A DNA stretch of 64,000 bases, from contig NZ_POWF01000002.1 of the NCBI RefSeq assembly GCF_002895005.1, positions 124,001 to 188,000 on the forward strand, given 5' to 3'. Made by a program: the position numbers and the translations under genes. Shown here piece by piece: positions 1-8,738 of this stretch. A model generated the notes under the pieces. The model saw only the letters and a program-made list of their open reading frames with translations. It was not told where the DNA came from and did not search any database. This DNA is from Hanstruepera neustonica. Lineage in GTDB: Bacteria > Bacteroidota > Bacteroidia > Flavobacteriales > Flavobacteriaceae. Each line of letters starts with the position of its first letter. Position 1 is the stretch's first letter.

Positions 1-692
1 ATCTTATGAGCGAAAATAAAACTGGCAAATACCTCAAATATGCCTTGGGCGAAATTATCCTCGTGGTCATCGGTATTCTCATTGCCTTACAGATTAATAA
101 CTGGAATGAAAATCAAAAGCTAAAAAAAGAAGAAATAAAACTCCTACATGCTTTAGAAAAAGAAATTGAGTCCAACTTATCATCATTAGATACAACAATA
201 AAAGACAACGATGACATTCTGAAAATATCTTCTAGACTATTAAATGAAAGTCTTTTAAATCCAAAATATAATTCAAATCCTGCCGAGATAATTCAGTCGT
301 TGGGTTATAACACAAATAAATACGAAACTTCGATAATTAATGAAATTTTTGGAACAAATTCTAGAGCACTTATTTCAAATGATGAAACCATCGCGCGATT
401 GAGAACCTTAAAACAAGCCTATGATCGATCTGACGATACGCAATTATATGTTGATGAATTTTGGAATAACAAAGTAATGGAGTATTTCACAAAATCTGGT
501 TTGGGAATTTATATTGGAACTGTCAAAATTGATAAAAATTACAAAACAGATTTCCCTCTAAACAATGAATTTTATTCATTATTGGGTATCATGAATGGCT
601 GTCAGTTTTCATTAAACTTAAGTCGAAAAGATTTGAAGGAAGAATTATCCAACACGTTAACCTTCCTAAAAAAGAATTTGAATTCACTATGA
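1..692 (+). CDS. DUF6090 family membrane protein, paralog 1 (5' end outside window)
   Basis: First visible member of the paralog array. The first in-window ATG (6) corresponds to Met13 of the other copies, and bases 3-5 (CTT) encode the Leu that precedes it, so the true start lies about 31 nt upstream of the window. The family layout is a basic stub of about 24 residues, one membrane helix (AIGEIILVVIGILIALQI in most copies; here ALGEI) and a helical C-terminal region of about 180-200 residues. The positive-inside rule places the stub in the cytoplasm and the large domain in the periplasm. This is inference. The family has no known activity. The C-terminal region here lacks a clear S-G-x-L motif and is among the most divergent. 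It ends with an ATGA overlap with the next gene. Confidence 0.85.
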   Translation, partial: LMSENKTGKYLKYALGEIILVVIGILIALQINNWNENQKLKKEEIKLLHALEKEIESNLSSLDTTIKDNDDILKISSRLLNESLLNPKYNSNPAEIIQSLGYNTNKYETSIINEIFGTNSRALISNDETIARLRTLKQAYDRSDDTQLYVDEFWNNKVMEYFTKSGLGIYIGTVKIDKNYKTDFPLNNEFYSLLGIMNGCQFSLNLSRKDLKEELSNTLTFLKKNLNSL

Positions 693-1417
693 TTAAACTT
701 TTTAGAAATATTAGAAAGTCTCTTCTTTCTGAAGGCAAAACCAGTAAGTACTTTAAATATGCTATCGGTGAGATTATTCTTGTAGTGATTGGAATATTGA
801 TTGCCCTTCAAATCAACAATTGGAATGAGCAGAGAAAAGAAAAAATAAGAGCTTCCAATTATATGGAAAGAATTGAAGAAGACTTAAATAGATCCATTTC
901 AAGAAGTGAAAATCTTCTGAAGCTGAATAAAAAAATTTTAAAATCCGTAACTGACACTCAAAAACTGTTGGAGCGAGGGACTGCTCTTAATGATGAAGAG
1001 AAAAAAACAGTAGACTATGCCTTCTTATGGTTTCCCAGAACGACCTACCAAATGCCAAGTATGCTTACCTATGAAGAAATGAAAGAAAGTGGCGATTTAC
1101 ATCTTATAGAGAATATTGAATTAAGAAATGAATTAGCAGAGTTTTACAGTTATCTTCAGCAAGTTGAATCAGTTTATGAGAAATTAAGTCAAGACATTGA
1201 AAGCCAATTCAGTGTTTATAATTATCAAATTAGAGCTTATACTAATCCAGAAACTTTAAATATCACTTTTAAATATGACTTTAACCAACTTTGTCAAGAT
1301 ACTCTTTTTATCAACACTTTTTCTAGAATGGGCATACACTGGCGAGGTTTTGTCTATTTTATGGAGCGTATAAATTCAGATGCAAAAAAGGTAAAATCAA
1401 AAATTGATTCTATATGA
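689..1417 (+). CDS. DUF6090 family membrane protein, paralog 2
   Basis: 242 residues. The N-terminal module is the 'B' variant (RNIRKSLLSEGKTSKY, then the shared helix at residues 25-42). Coiled-coil-like helical sequence rich in Glu, Lys and Leu follows at about 47-90. A recognisable family motif, ESGDLHLIENIELRNEL, lies near residue 130; all but a few copies carry a version of it (S-G, hydrophobic, Asn, Leu). The start ATG at 689 overlaps the preceding stop by four bases (ATGA), so translation is probably coupled. The next gene overlaps in the same way at 1414. Function unknown. Confidence 0.85.
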   Translation: MIKLFRNIRKSLLSEGKTSKYFKYAIGEIILVVIGILIALQINNWNEQRKEKIRASNYMERIEEDLNRSISRSENLLKLNKKILKSVTDTQKLLERGTALNDEEKKTVDYAFLWFPRTTYQMPSMLTYEEMKESGDLHLIENIELRNELAEFYSYLQQVESVYEKLSQDIESQFSVYNYQIRAYTNPETLNITFKYDFNQLCQDTLFINTFSRMGIHWRGFVYFMERINSDAKKVKSKIDSI

Positions 1418-2154
1418 TAAAATTCTTTCGAAAAATACGCTACAATCTTATGAATGAAAATAAAACAGGCAAGTACTTCAAGTATGCCATTGGAGAAATT
1501 ATTCTTGTGGTTATAGGTATTCTCATTGCTTTACAGATTAACACCTGGAATCAAGAACATAACAACAGAAAGTTTGAAAAAGAAATGATGGCCAGTATCC
1601 ATTCCGAATTCAAAAACAACCTGACAAAAATTAAAACCAGCATTGTTCAATATGACAAAACCGAGCAAGCCATTCGGTTTTTAATGTCTAAAATAAAAGC
1701 GTCTTCAGAAGAGTTAAAAACTGAAAATATAGACAGTCTCCTTGCTGCAGCAGTTGATGTCTATGAATACCATCCTACACAAAATATCTTGACCGAAATA
1801 TTATCGACAGGGAATTTAAATTTAATCAAGAATGATTCCTTAAAATACCAATTACTCCATTGGTCTGGTGAATTCAATGAATTAAATGAAGCCTGGGAAA
1901 CCCTAGACGACTTTAACCAACATATGGTTATTCCTTACTTAACTACAAAAGCTTCAATGAAAAATATTGACAAATATTCCTTAATGGCTTGGGAGGAAAA
2001 ATCAAAATTCGAGATTGACTATGAAAGCGTTTTCAATGATTTGGAATTTGAAAACCACTTGGACAATCTTGGATGGGCTGTTGTAAATTATAGAATCGTA
2101 TTAAAACGTTTAGAAAAATTAATTAAACAAATCATTGAGCTAACCCATGATTAA
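1414..2154 (+). CDS. DUF6090 family membrane protein, paralog 3
   Basis: 246 residues. The N-terminal module is the 'A' variant (RKIRYNLMNENKTGKY). The C-terminal domain contains LSTGNLNLIKNDSLKYQLLHW, the clearest form of the family motif, and it resembles paralog 6 more than its direct neighbours. The final codons (CAT GAT TAA) are supplied by the start of the next gene, giving an eight-base overlap. The protein is predicted to be anchored in the inner membrane by one helix with the bulk outside the cytoplasm. Function unknown. Confidence 0.85.
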   Translation: MIKFFRKIRYNLMNENKTGKYFKYAIGEIILVVIGILIALQINTWNQEHNNRKFEKEMMASIHSEFKNNLTKIKTSIVQYDKTEQAIRFLMSKIKASSEELKTENIDSLLAAAVDVYEYHPTQNILTEILSTGNLNLIKNDSLKYQLLHWSGEFNELNEAWETLDDFNQHMVIPYLTTKASMKNIDKYSLMAWEEKSKFEIDYESVFNDLEFENHLDNLGWAVVNYRIVLKRLEKLIKQIIELTHD

Positions 2155-2917
2155 GTTTTTCAGAAATATCCGTAGGTCCTTTATTAACGAAGGCAAAACC
2201 AGCAAATACCTAAAATATGCCATTGGTGAAATTATCCTTGTGGTTATAGGCATTCTCATTGCACTTCAAATAAATAATTGGAATGCTCTCAAAAAACAAG
2301 AAAACAATAATATATTCTTAAGTAAGCGGCTACTTGTAGAAACTGATAAAAACATCATTGAACTAGAAAAAGAAATCATTTCAATAGAAAAATCAATAAA
2401 CTCATTACTTATGATGTTACACCTTACAGGTGAAGATTACCATGACGTTGATCCCAAAAAAGTTGACAGTTTAATTTATGATATTTTAGGCACACCAACC
2501 TATTATTTTAATGATGCTGTTTTAAATGAAGCCTTATCTACTGGTCAAGTGTCCAGTTTTGAAAATGACAGTTTAAAAAATATCATTTACAGCATTCCAA
2601 CGACCATGGAAACAGTCAAATTTCGAGAGCAAAACATTGAACAAGACACCAATACCAATTTAATTCCGTTTCTATACAATTACATCTCTCTAAGGAATGT
2701 TGACCACCAATTCTCTAACCTTGAAAACCTTGGAAAAAGTCAAATAAAAGAAATTGATAATCGTCAAATACTCTCCATGTTATTTTGGGAAAATGAAATT
2801 GACAACCTCCATTTTATATATAACACACTGCTAGAAGAAAGCTACAGGAAACTTGATAGAGACTTGAAGAGTTTAAAGATTTTATTGGAGCAACAGATAA
2901 ACAGCAATCATGATTAA
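2147..2917 (+). CDS. DUF6090 family membrane protein, paralog 4
   Basis: 256 residues. 'B'-type module (RNIRRSFINEGKTSKY) with the standard helix. After the helix the sequence is strongly helical with Ile and Glu heptads (about 50-85). The motif region reads LSTGQVSSFENDSLKNIIYS, so Leu-Ile of the motif is replaced by Ser-Phe. The gene overlaps both neighbours by eight bases through the shared ATGATTAA sequence. It ends in SNHD, where the last two residues are again encoded by the start of the following gene. Function unknown. Confidence 0.85.
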   Translation: MIKFFRNIRRSFINEGKTSKYLKYAIGEIILVVIGILIALQINNWNALKKQENNNIFLSKRLLVETDKNIIELEKEIISIEKSINSLLMMLHLTGEDYHDVDPKKVDSLIYDILGTPTYYFNDAVLNEALSTGQVSSFENDSLKNIIYSIPTTMETVKFREQNIEQDTNTNLIPFLYNYISLRNVDHQFSNLENLGKSQIKEIDNRQILSMLFWENEIDNLHFIYNTLLEESYRKLDRDLKSLKILLEQQINSNHD

Positions 2918-3602
2918 ATTCTTCCGAAAAATACGCTATAATCTTATGAGTGAGAACAAAACAGGTAAGTATTTTAAGTATGCTATAGGTGAAATTGTTT
3001 TAGTGGTTATTGGTATTTTGATTGCACTTCAGATAAACAATTGGAATGAGAGCAGAAAACAAAAACAAGCCGAGATTGAGTTTTTGAAAGGTATTAAAAA
3101 CGACCTCTCTCAAGACAAGTTATTTATTGAACAGGTTCTAAATATTACGGAACCCAAAATGCAAGCTTTCAAAAAACTTAACACAGACTCTTTGGATATT
3201 TCCAAAGATAAAGCTTCTATAGATTCCTTACTCAAAGTATACCTCAATACTGGACAACGTACCTTTTACCCAATTTCCGGTTCCTACCAAGCCGCCATTT
3301 CAGGCAACCAAATAAATACATACAAAAACAAGGAATTAATGCAATCTATTATAAAACTCTACAATTCCTCTTACGAAAGGGTTATTGATAACGGTAAAAT
3401 ATTGGACATTAGGTGGAGTGACATTAGTAAAATGTACATTCATGAACGCCGTTCAAAAAAATTCAATGTAACAGACTCACTATATCTTACAAAAACATTA
3501 GATGACCTTTACTTCCATTTTATACAACTACAGTGGTATGAAAATGTACTTGTACTCACAAGTAATGAAATAGATAACGTTTTAAATAAAATTCCAAATT
3601 GA
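2910..3602 (+). CDS. DUF6090 family membrane protein, paralog 5
   Basis: 230 residues, the shortest complete copy. 'A'-type module followed by NWNESRKQKQAEIEFLKGI. The motif is degenerate (AISGNQINTYKNKELMQSII). Thirteen bases separate its stop from the next start, one of the few places in the array where genes do not touch. I see no promoter or terminator in that gap. The C-terminal domain shows a similar spacing of helices to the other copies but little residue identity. Function unknown. Confidence 0.84.
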   Translation: MIKFFRKIRYNLMSENKTGKYFKYAIGEIVLVVIGILIALQINNWNESRKQKQAEIEFLKGIKNDLSQDKLFIEQVLNITEPKMQAFKKLNTDSLDISKDKASIDSLLKVYLNTGQRTFYPISGSYQAAISGNQINTYKNKELMQSIIKLYNSSYERVIDNGKILDIRWSDISKMYIHERRSKKFNVTDSLYLTKTLDDLYFHFIQLQWYENVLVLTSNEIDNVLNKIPN

Positions 3603-3615
3603 TACTAAACATATA

Positions 3616-4386
3616 ATGATTAAACTCTTTAGAAAAATACGCTACAACCTGATGAGTGAAAATAAAACAGCCAAGTACTTTAAATATGCCATCGGCGAAA
3701 TCATTCTAGTCGTCATTGGTATTCTCATTGCGCTTCAGATAAACAATTGGAATGAAAAGCAAAAGGATATAGAAAAGGAACAGCAAATCCTTTTGAGTTT
3801 AAGGGAAGAATTCAAGCAAAATATAAAAGAGCTCGAATTTGACCATACCTTAAATGAAGGGTGTTTAAATGCCATTGTTACGTTAATGAATTTTGACCAT
3901 ACAAATCCATTTAAAACCAAAACTATTGATAGCTTACTAGGGCAAATGTATAATTACGCCACCTTTGATGCGCGATTAGGTGTTATGAACGACATCACAT
4001 CTTCTGGTAATCTGGAACTCATAAGAGACTCTAAATTAAAATATGCACTTAACCAGTGGACAGGTGAACTTGACGATTATAAAGAAGACATTATTATCAG
4101 AAGAGAATATTGGGTAAACAATGTACCTGGAATATTGTACAAGTTCATTCCACTGCGAAATGTAGACGCTTCAATGAACAGATCTGATTACAAACGTGAT
4201 ATTATTATTCAACCTATGGAAGTTCCAAAAGAAAATTACGTAGCTTTCTTGTCAAGCCTAGAAGTTGATAGCATGTTGTTTGATTATTATATGAATCAAT
4301 CCTACGTTACCGTAAATGAAAATGTGATTATGCGTTTTTTGAAAGATACTTTAAGTTTAATAGAAGCCAACATAGAAGATGATTAA
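3616..4386 (+). CDS. DUF6090 family membrane protein, paralog 6
   Basis: 256 residues. 'A'-type module (MSENKTAKYFKY). The C-terminal domain carries MNDITSSGNLELIRDSKLKY followed by NQWTGELDDYKED, matching the arrangement in paralogs 3, 10 and 13 (S-G-x-L..., then W-S/T and an acidic stretch). A PLRNVD segment near residue 183 is shared with paralog 4 (SLRNVD). The last codons, GAT GAT TAA, overlap the next start by eight bases. Function unknown. Confidence 0.85.
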   Translation: MIKLFRKIRYNLMSENKTAKYFKYAIGEIILVVIGILIALQINNWNEKQKDIEKEQQILLSLREEFKQNIKELEFDHTLNEGCLNAIVTLMNFDHTNPFKTKTIDSLLGQMYNYATFDARLGVMNDITSSGNLELIRDSKLKYALNQWTGELDDYKEDIIIRREYWVNNVPGILYKFIPLRNVDASMNRSDYKRDIIIQPMEVPKENYVAFLSSLEVDSMLFDYYMNQSYVTVNENVIMRFLKDTLSLIEANIEDD

Positions 4387-5122
4387 ATTCTTTAGAAAAA
4401 TACGCTACAACCTTATGAGTGAGAACAAAACAGGCAAGTATTTCAAATACGCTATCGGAGAAATTATACTTGTAGTCATTGGTATTTTGATTGCCTTACA
4501 GATTAATAATTGGAATGAAAGTAGAAAAGAACAAAGACTGTTACAAACCTATTACAAGCAAATTCTGGAGGATTTAGATGAACAAAAAAAATATTCGGCA
4601 GAAACCATTACGCAATTAGATTCCAGTATCGCCTCTTATGAGGTTTACACCAAATTATTTGAAACTAAAAACCTAACTGTTAATGAAGCTCTAGATGCGC
4701 TCAATAAAGTAGAGAGAATAACACCCTATCTTAACTTTCGTTTCAACACCATGGAAACCTTACAATCTACTGGAGACATCAAGATTATTCCTGAAGATTT
4801 ACGAAATAAACTTATTACACATAAAAGCAAATTAGATGCTTGGACAACCGTTAACAATGGCAACCTAAATGTATATGTAACTGGTTTGTTGAAATATGGA
4901 GAAAAAGGATTGGGCACTTTTATTCCTCGATTAAATAGTCAACCAGATATCAAACAAGCAATAGATAACCATATCAACCCTATTGAAACTATTCTAACTG
5001 CCGAAAGCGCCTTCATTATTAAAATATATACTGAAAAAAACACCTGTAACCGTTTAAAACAAGTTCTTGAAAACATTGAGGTAATGGAAGACATCATCAA
5101 ACAAGAATTAAAAGAAAAATAA
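4379..5122 (+). CDS. DUF6090 family membrane protein, paralog 7
   Basis: 247 residues. 'A'-type module identical over its core to paralogs 5 and 8. The segment after the helix starts ESRKEQRLLQTYYKQILEDLDEQ, predicted helical. The motif is LQSTGDIKIIPEDLRNKLI near residue 125. The C-terminus is Lys/Glu-rich (DIIKQELKEK), like several copies. Nineteen bases separate it from the next gene. Function unknown. Confidence 0.85.
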   Translation: MIKFFRKIRYNLMSENKTGKYFKYAIGEIILVVIGILIALQINNWNESRKEQRLLQTYYKQILEDLDEQKKYSAETITQLDSSIASYEVYTKLFETKNLTVNEALDALNKVERITPYLNFRFNTMETLQSTGDIKIIPEDLRNKLITHKSKLDAWTTVNNGNLNVYVTGLLKYGEKGLGTFIPRLNSQPDIKQAIDNHINPIETILTAESAFIIKIYTEKNTCNRLKQVLENIEVMEDIIKQELKEK

Positions 5123-5141
5123 ATAATGAAAGTATCAACCT

Positions 5142-5879
5142 ATGATTAAACTCTTTCGAAAAATACGCTACAACCTTATGAGTGAAAATAAAACTGGTAA
5201 GTACCTCAAATATGCCATTGGAGAAATCGTACTTGTGGTAATAGGCATACTCATTGCTTTACAGATTAACAACTGGAATGAAGACAAAAAAATACTAAAA
5301 CAGGAAAAAGCAACTATCGCTAGTTTAAAACTGGAGTTTCAAAAAAATCTCGTAGACCTCGAAGACAATATTGATACCATTGAAAAAATTATTTCAGCTG
5401 GTAATATTTTATTGGAACATACAGATCCTGATTATGAATTTGGATCATTGAGTAATGTGGATAGTTTAATTAGTATGACTCCAAGAATGTCCGTTTGGGA
5501 TCCTAGCCTTTACACTTTAAGCAATATCAAGAATTCTGGTAAACTATCCAATCTGTCAAACGAAGCATTAAAAGTACAACTTATAGAGTGGGAAAGTTTT
5601 TATGGTAATTTATTGGATTGGGGCGATTTCTATGTTGAAAGAGGACATTATTATTTTAATTATTTGGTAGAAAATTCAGTAAACAGAAATTTAGATAAAA
5701 CTGGACCCATGAAATTTAGCAAATCTAAATTTGTAGGATCAAACGAAGAACTTTTAAGAATGCGCTCATTTGAGAATAATTTGACGCAACGTATAACCCA
5801 CAATGGATTCATGCTCCGATTTTATTTAGATGCCAAAAATAGATTAACAACTATTATTGCGCTTTGTGATGAATATTAG
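5142..5879 (+). CDS. DUF6090 family membrane protein, paralog 8
   Basis: 245 residues. 'A'-type module with the IVLVVIGILIALQI helix. The motif reads IKNSGKLSNLSNEALKVQLIEW, followed by several aromatic residues (ESFYGNLLDWGDFYVERGHYY kept in two parts around residue 170). This is the start of the longest spacer in the first half of the array: 47 bases to the next copy. The spacer shows no convincing terminator. Function unknown. Confidence 0.85.
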   Translation: MIKLFRKIRYNLMSENKTGKYLKYAIGEIVLVVIGILIALQINNWNEDKKILKQEKATIASLKLEFQKNLVDLEDNIDTIEKIISAGNILLEHTDPDYEFGSLSNVDSLISMTPRMSVWDPSLYTLSNIKNSGKLSNLSNEALKVQLIEWESFYGNLLDWGDFYVERGHYYFNYLVENSVNRNLDKTGPMKFSKSKFVGSNEELLRMRSFENNLTQRITHNGFMLRFYLDAKNRLTTIIALCDEY

Positions 5880-5926
5880 GAATGAGTAAGTGTTTTTGAC
5901 TATGACAAATATTAATAGCTTGATTT

Positions 5927-6673
5927 ATGATTAAACTCTTCCGTAAAATACGCTACAATCTGATGAATGAAAACAAAATGGCTAAGTACTTCAAATACGC
6001 TATAGGTGAAATTGTTCTTGTAGTTATTGGAATTCTGATTGCTCTTCAAATCAATACTTGGAATGAAGCAAACAAGACCAAACAGTTAGAAACAAAAATC
6101 TTGAAAGAATTCCAAAGTAATTTAATGTTGGACTTAAAAGAAATTCAACATGATATTGCTACTATGGATTCCATAGTTAAAGCTTGTAAGAACCTAAAAG
6201 ATTATATAAAAACACATGAAACACCTGATTCCAAATTTAATTATTCGGCGACATTGTTGAGAGTTATACCACATTTTGATCCCAATAAAAGCGGTTATGG
6301 ACTTCTACAATCTAAAGGTGTTGAAGTTATTTCAAACGATAGTTTGCGAAATAATATCTCGCTGCTTTACGAAAGAGCCTATCCCTATTACAGGCGATAT
6401 GAAGACGAGCGATTGGATTTCTTTAATCTAAATACGCAACCCAAGTTATTGGAATATTTTTATAAAAACTTTGATAGTACAGCCACCTGGTATGCCAATT
6501 ACAAAATAACACAAGCAGATTATGAAAGGCTCAAGGTAGACGAATCATTCTCCAGGTTATTAGCAACCATTGCATTTGAAAATGCTGGAGTGCAAAACAG
6601 AGCCAAACGAACAGAAGGGCAAATTAAAAAGCTTTTAAGTTTTATTGAAGACGAAATACAATCTAGTAATTAA
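5927..6673 (+). CDS. DUF6090 family membrane protein, paralog 9
   Basis: 248 residues. 'A'-type module with a small change (MNENKMAKYFKY). The helix ends QINTWNEANKTKQLE. The motif is LQSKGVEVISNDSLRNNISL, with Lys in place of Ser before Gly. It is the last copy before the DUF418 gene, from which it is separated by 29 bases. The run of same-strand, tightly spaced genes suggests one transcript through the DUF418 gene. Function unknown. Confidence 0.85.
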   Translation: MIKLFRKIRYNLMNENKMAKYFKYAIGEIVLVVIGILIALQINTWNEANKTKQLETKILKEFQSNLMLDLKEIQHDIATMDSIVKACKNLKDYIKTHETPDSKFNYSATLLRVIPHFDPNKSGYGLLQSKGVEVISNDSLRNNISLLYERAYPYYRRYEDERLDFFNLNTQPKLLEYFYKNFDSTATWYANYKITQADYERLKVDESFSRLLATIAFENAGVQNRAKRTEGQIKKLLSFIEDEIQSSN

Positions 6674-6702
6674 TAATTGTTTAATGTTTAAAACGCCAAA
6701 CC

Positions 6703-7947
6703 ATGGAAAGCGACAATGTAAAACCAATCTCCAAAAGTGAACGTATAGCCTACCTAGATATCTTAAGAGGTATTTCGATTCTGTTTATTTATACTGCAAA
6801 TATAATCATGTTTTCAGGCATATGGTTTTTTCCAGAGGACACACCTAGAAGGATATATACCTTACCTACTGATGAAGTTTTCGACTTTTTAAACTATGTT
6901 TTGGTTGATGGTAAGTTCTACTCTATTTTCTCGCTTCTTTTTGGTATTGGCTGTGTTATTCAATTTAACAACTTAACGGCTCATGGTAAGGCATTCGCTC
7001 CTTTTTTTAGAAGGCGCATGTTTTGGCTATTAATTATTGGAGGCATTCATTTAGTGCTATTTTGGCCAGGTGATATTTTGACTCTTTACGCTGTTCTTGG
7101 TTTTTTCTTGATATGGTTTGTTAGAAAATCCAATAAAACACTTTTAACCACTGCTGTTATCCTCATTTTGTTTCCATTAGTAAATTGGGCTTTCATGCAC
7201 TTTTCAGGCGTCTATTATCCTGGAATGGCTTTTCAAAAGAGCACAGAAATTTATCAAAATTTTGGGATGCCAATTATAGAATTCCAAGGTCAGATAGTTC
7301 CTGATTTTGTTGCCTACCAACTCAATGAGAATATCGCTGATTTTTTTAAAATGAATTTGGGAAATACCTTTGTTAGAATAGGTAGGATTTTAGATGAAGG
7401 TCGATTGTTTAAAGTTTTTGGAATCTTTTTAATAGGCATTTGGGCAGGTAGAAAAATTCTCAATGAAAATATTCTGGATAATACCGCATTTTTAAAAAAA
7501 GTGTTTCTAATTGGCTTATTGGTAGGCTTACCTGTAAATATTGTTAGAGGTTACATCGAGTTTTTTGTTGATAGCACAGATACTACAAAACTGTTTCATG
7601 TTCTTGCATATGCTTTAGGAACGTTACCTTTAGCGTTGAGTTATGCCGCTGGGATTGCCTTGTTAGTAAAGAAAAAAGTGCATTTTCTTGATTGGTTTAA
7701 ACCTGTTGGGAAAACGGCATTATCCAACTACCTGTTTCAAACAGCTATTTCTACCATTATTTTTTACGGATTTGGATTTAACCTCGTCGGAAAATTTGGC
7801 TTTACTTATGTCATGATGATTGGTTTGTGTGTATTTATCATACAAATTGTATGTAGTAAAATTTGGCTCAATTATTTCAAGTTTGGACCCATGGAATGGC
7901 TCTGGCGAAAACTAACTTATGGTGTACAACTAAAAATCAAAAAATGA
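6703..7947 (+). CDS. DUF418 domain-containing polytopic membrane protein
   Basis: 414 residues with about nine to ten hydrophobic segments. The N-terminus (ERIAYLDILRGISILFIYTANI) and the pattern SIFSLLFGIGCVIQ, FRRRMFWLLIIGGIH and GKTALSNYLFQT are typical of the DUF418/YeiB-type membrane family, which is distantly related to membrane acyltransferases; the substrate is unknown. It is the only non-DUF6090 gene within the array, placed between paralogs 9 and 10. Its stop overlaps the next start by four bases (ATGA, 7944-7947). Whether it works with the DUF6090 proteins is inference from position only. Confidence 0.88.
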   Translation: MESDNVKPISKSERIAYLDILRGISILFIYTANIIMFSGIWFFPEDTPRRIYTLPTDEVFDFLNYVLVDGKFYSIFSLLFGIGCVIQFNNLTAHGKAFAPFFRRRMFWLLIIGGIHLVLFWPGDILTLYAVLGFFLIWFVRKSNKTLLTTAVILILFPLVNWAFMHFSGVYYPGMAFQKSTEIYQNFGMPIIEFQGQIVPDFVAYQLNENIADFFKMNLGNTFVRIGRILDEGRLFKVFGIFLIGIWAGRKILNENILDNTAFLKKVFLIGLLVGLPVNIVRGYIEFFVDSTDTTKLFHVLAYALGTLPLALSYAAGIALLVKKKVHFLDWFKPVGKTALSNYLFQTAISTIIFYGFGFNLVGKFGFTYVMMIGLCVFIIQIVCSKIWLNYFKFGPMEWLWRKLTYGVQLKIKK

Positions 7948-8738
7948 TAAAATTTTTTAGAAACATTCGTAAAAAACTGGCATCCGAAAATAAAGCTGCG
8001 GCCTATTCAAGATATGCTATAGGCGAAATTGTACTCGTAGTTATTGGAATTCTCATTGCCCTTCAGATTAATAATTGGAATGAAACCCGCAAAGAGCGCG
8101 AAGAGGAAAGAGCGCTGTTACAACAGTTGCAATCTGAATTTGAAAGCAATCAAAAGCAACTGAACGAAAAAATAATCATTCGTAATAATATGATTGCTGC
8201 ATCCTTTAAGCTTTTAGATTATATAGACCACCCTGAAAAACGGCATTCAGATAGTATAAATAGCTATCTCGTTCAAACAATTTTGGTTCCTACCTTCGAT
8301 CCAATAATAAATGACATTATGAGTTCGGGAAGAATTCAGTTACTAAAAAACAATACATTGAAAGAACTATTGACCCTATGGACAAGTGAAATTATTCAGG
8401 TTACCGAAGAAGAGGTTGCTTGGAGAGAGTATAAATACAATCAATACCAACCTTTCTTACTCAAAGAAGCTTCAATAAGGTCAATAACCAATCAATACTG
8501 GCAAGACAATGCTATGGAAACCTTTTATTTGGACAAAGGAACGAGCGTTAAGTTCGATCTAAAGAACTCACGGACTCATACCGATTTTTCAAACATTTTT
8601 GAGAGTGCAAATTTTGAAGATCATCTTGCAGCTTGTGCAACCAATGCCAAAATTGCTAACATTCAATCCTTAAGTCTACAAAATAGGATTAAAGAAATAT
8701 TACAGATTATTAAGCAAGAACTCGAAGAAAATCCATGA
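7944..8738 (+). CDS. DUF6090 family membrane protein, paralog 10
   Basis: 264 residues from the ATG at 7944. A longer reading frame begins at 7863, but the family start (MIKFFRNIRKKL) fixes 7944, which also gives the usual ATGA overlap. 'C'-type module (LASENKAAAYSRYAIGEI), shared only with paralog 14. The C-terminal domain is clearly close to that of paralog 13: RNNMIAASFKLLDYID, TFDPIINDIMSSG, LLTLWTSEIIQV and IANIQSLSLQ each have a counterpart there, although paralog 13 has the 'A' module. This is evidence of module exchange. Function unknown. Confidence 0.87.
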   Translation: MIKFFRNIRKKLASENKAAAYSRYAIGEIVLVVIGILIALQINNWNETRKEREEERALLQQLQSEFESNQKQLNEKIIIRNNMIAASFKLLDYIDHPEKRHSDSINSYLVQTILVPTFDPIINDIMSSGRIQLLKNNTLKELLTLWTSEIIQVTEEEVAWREYKYNQYQPFLLKEASIRSITNQYWQDNAMETFYLDKGTSVKFDLKNSRTHTDFSNIFESANFEDHLAACATNAKIANIQSLSLQNRIKEILQIIKQELEENP

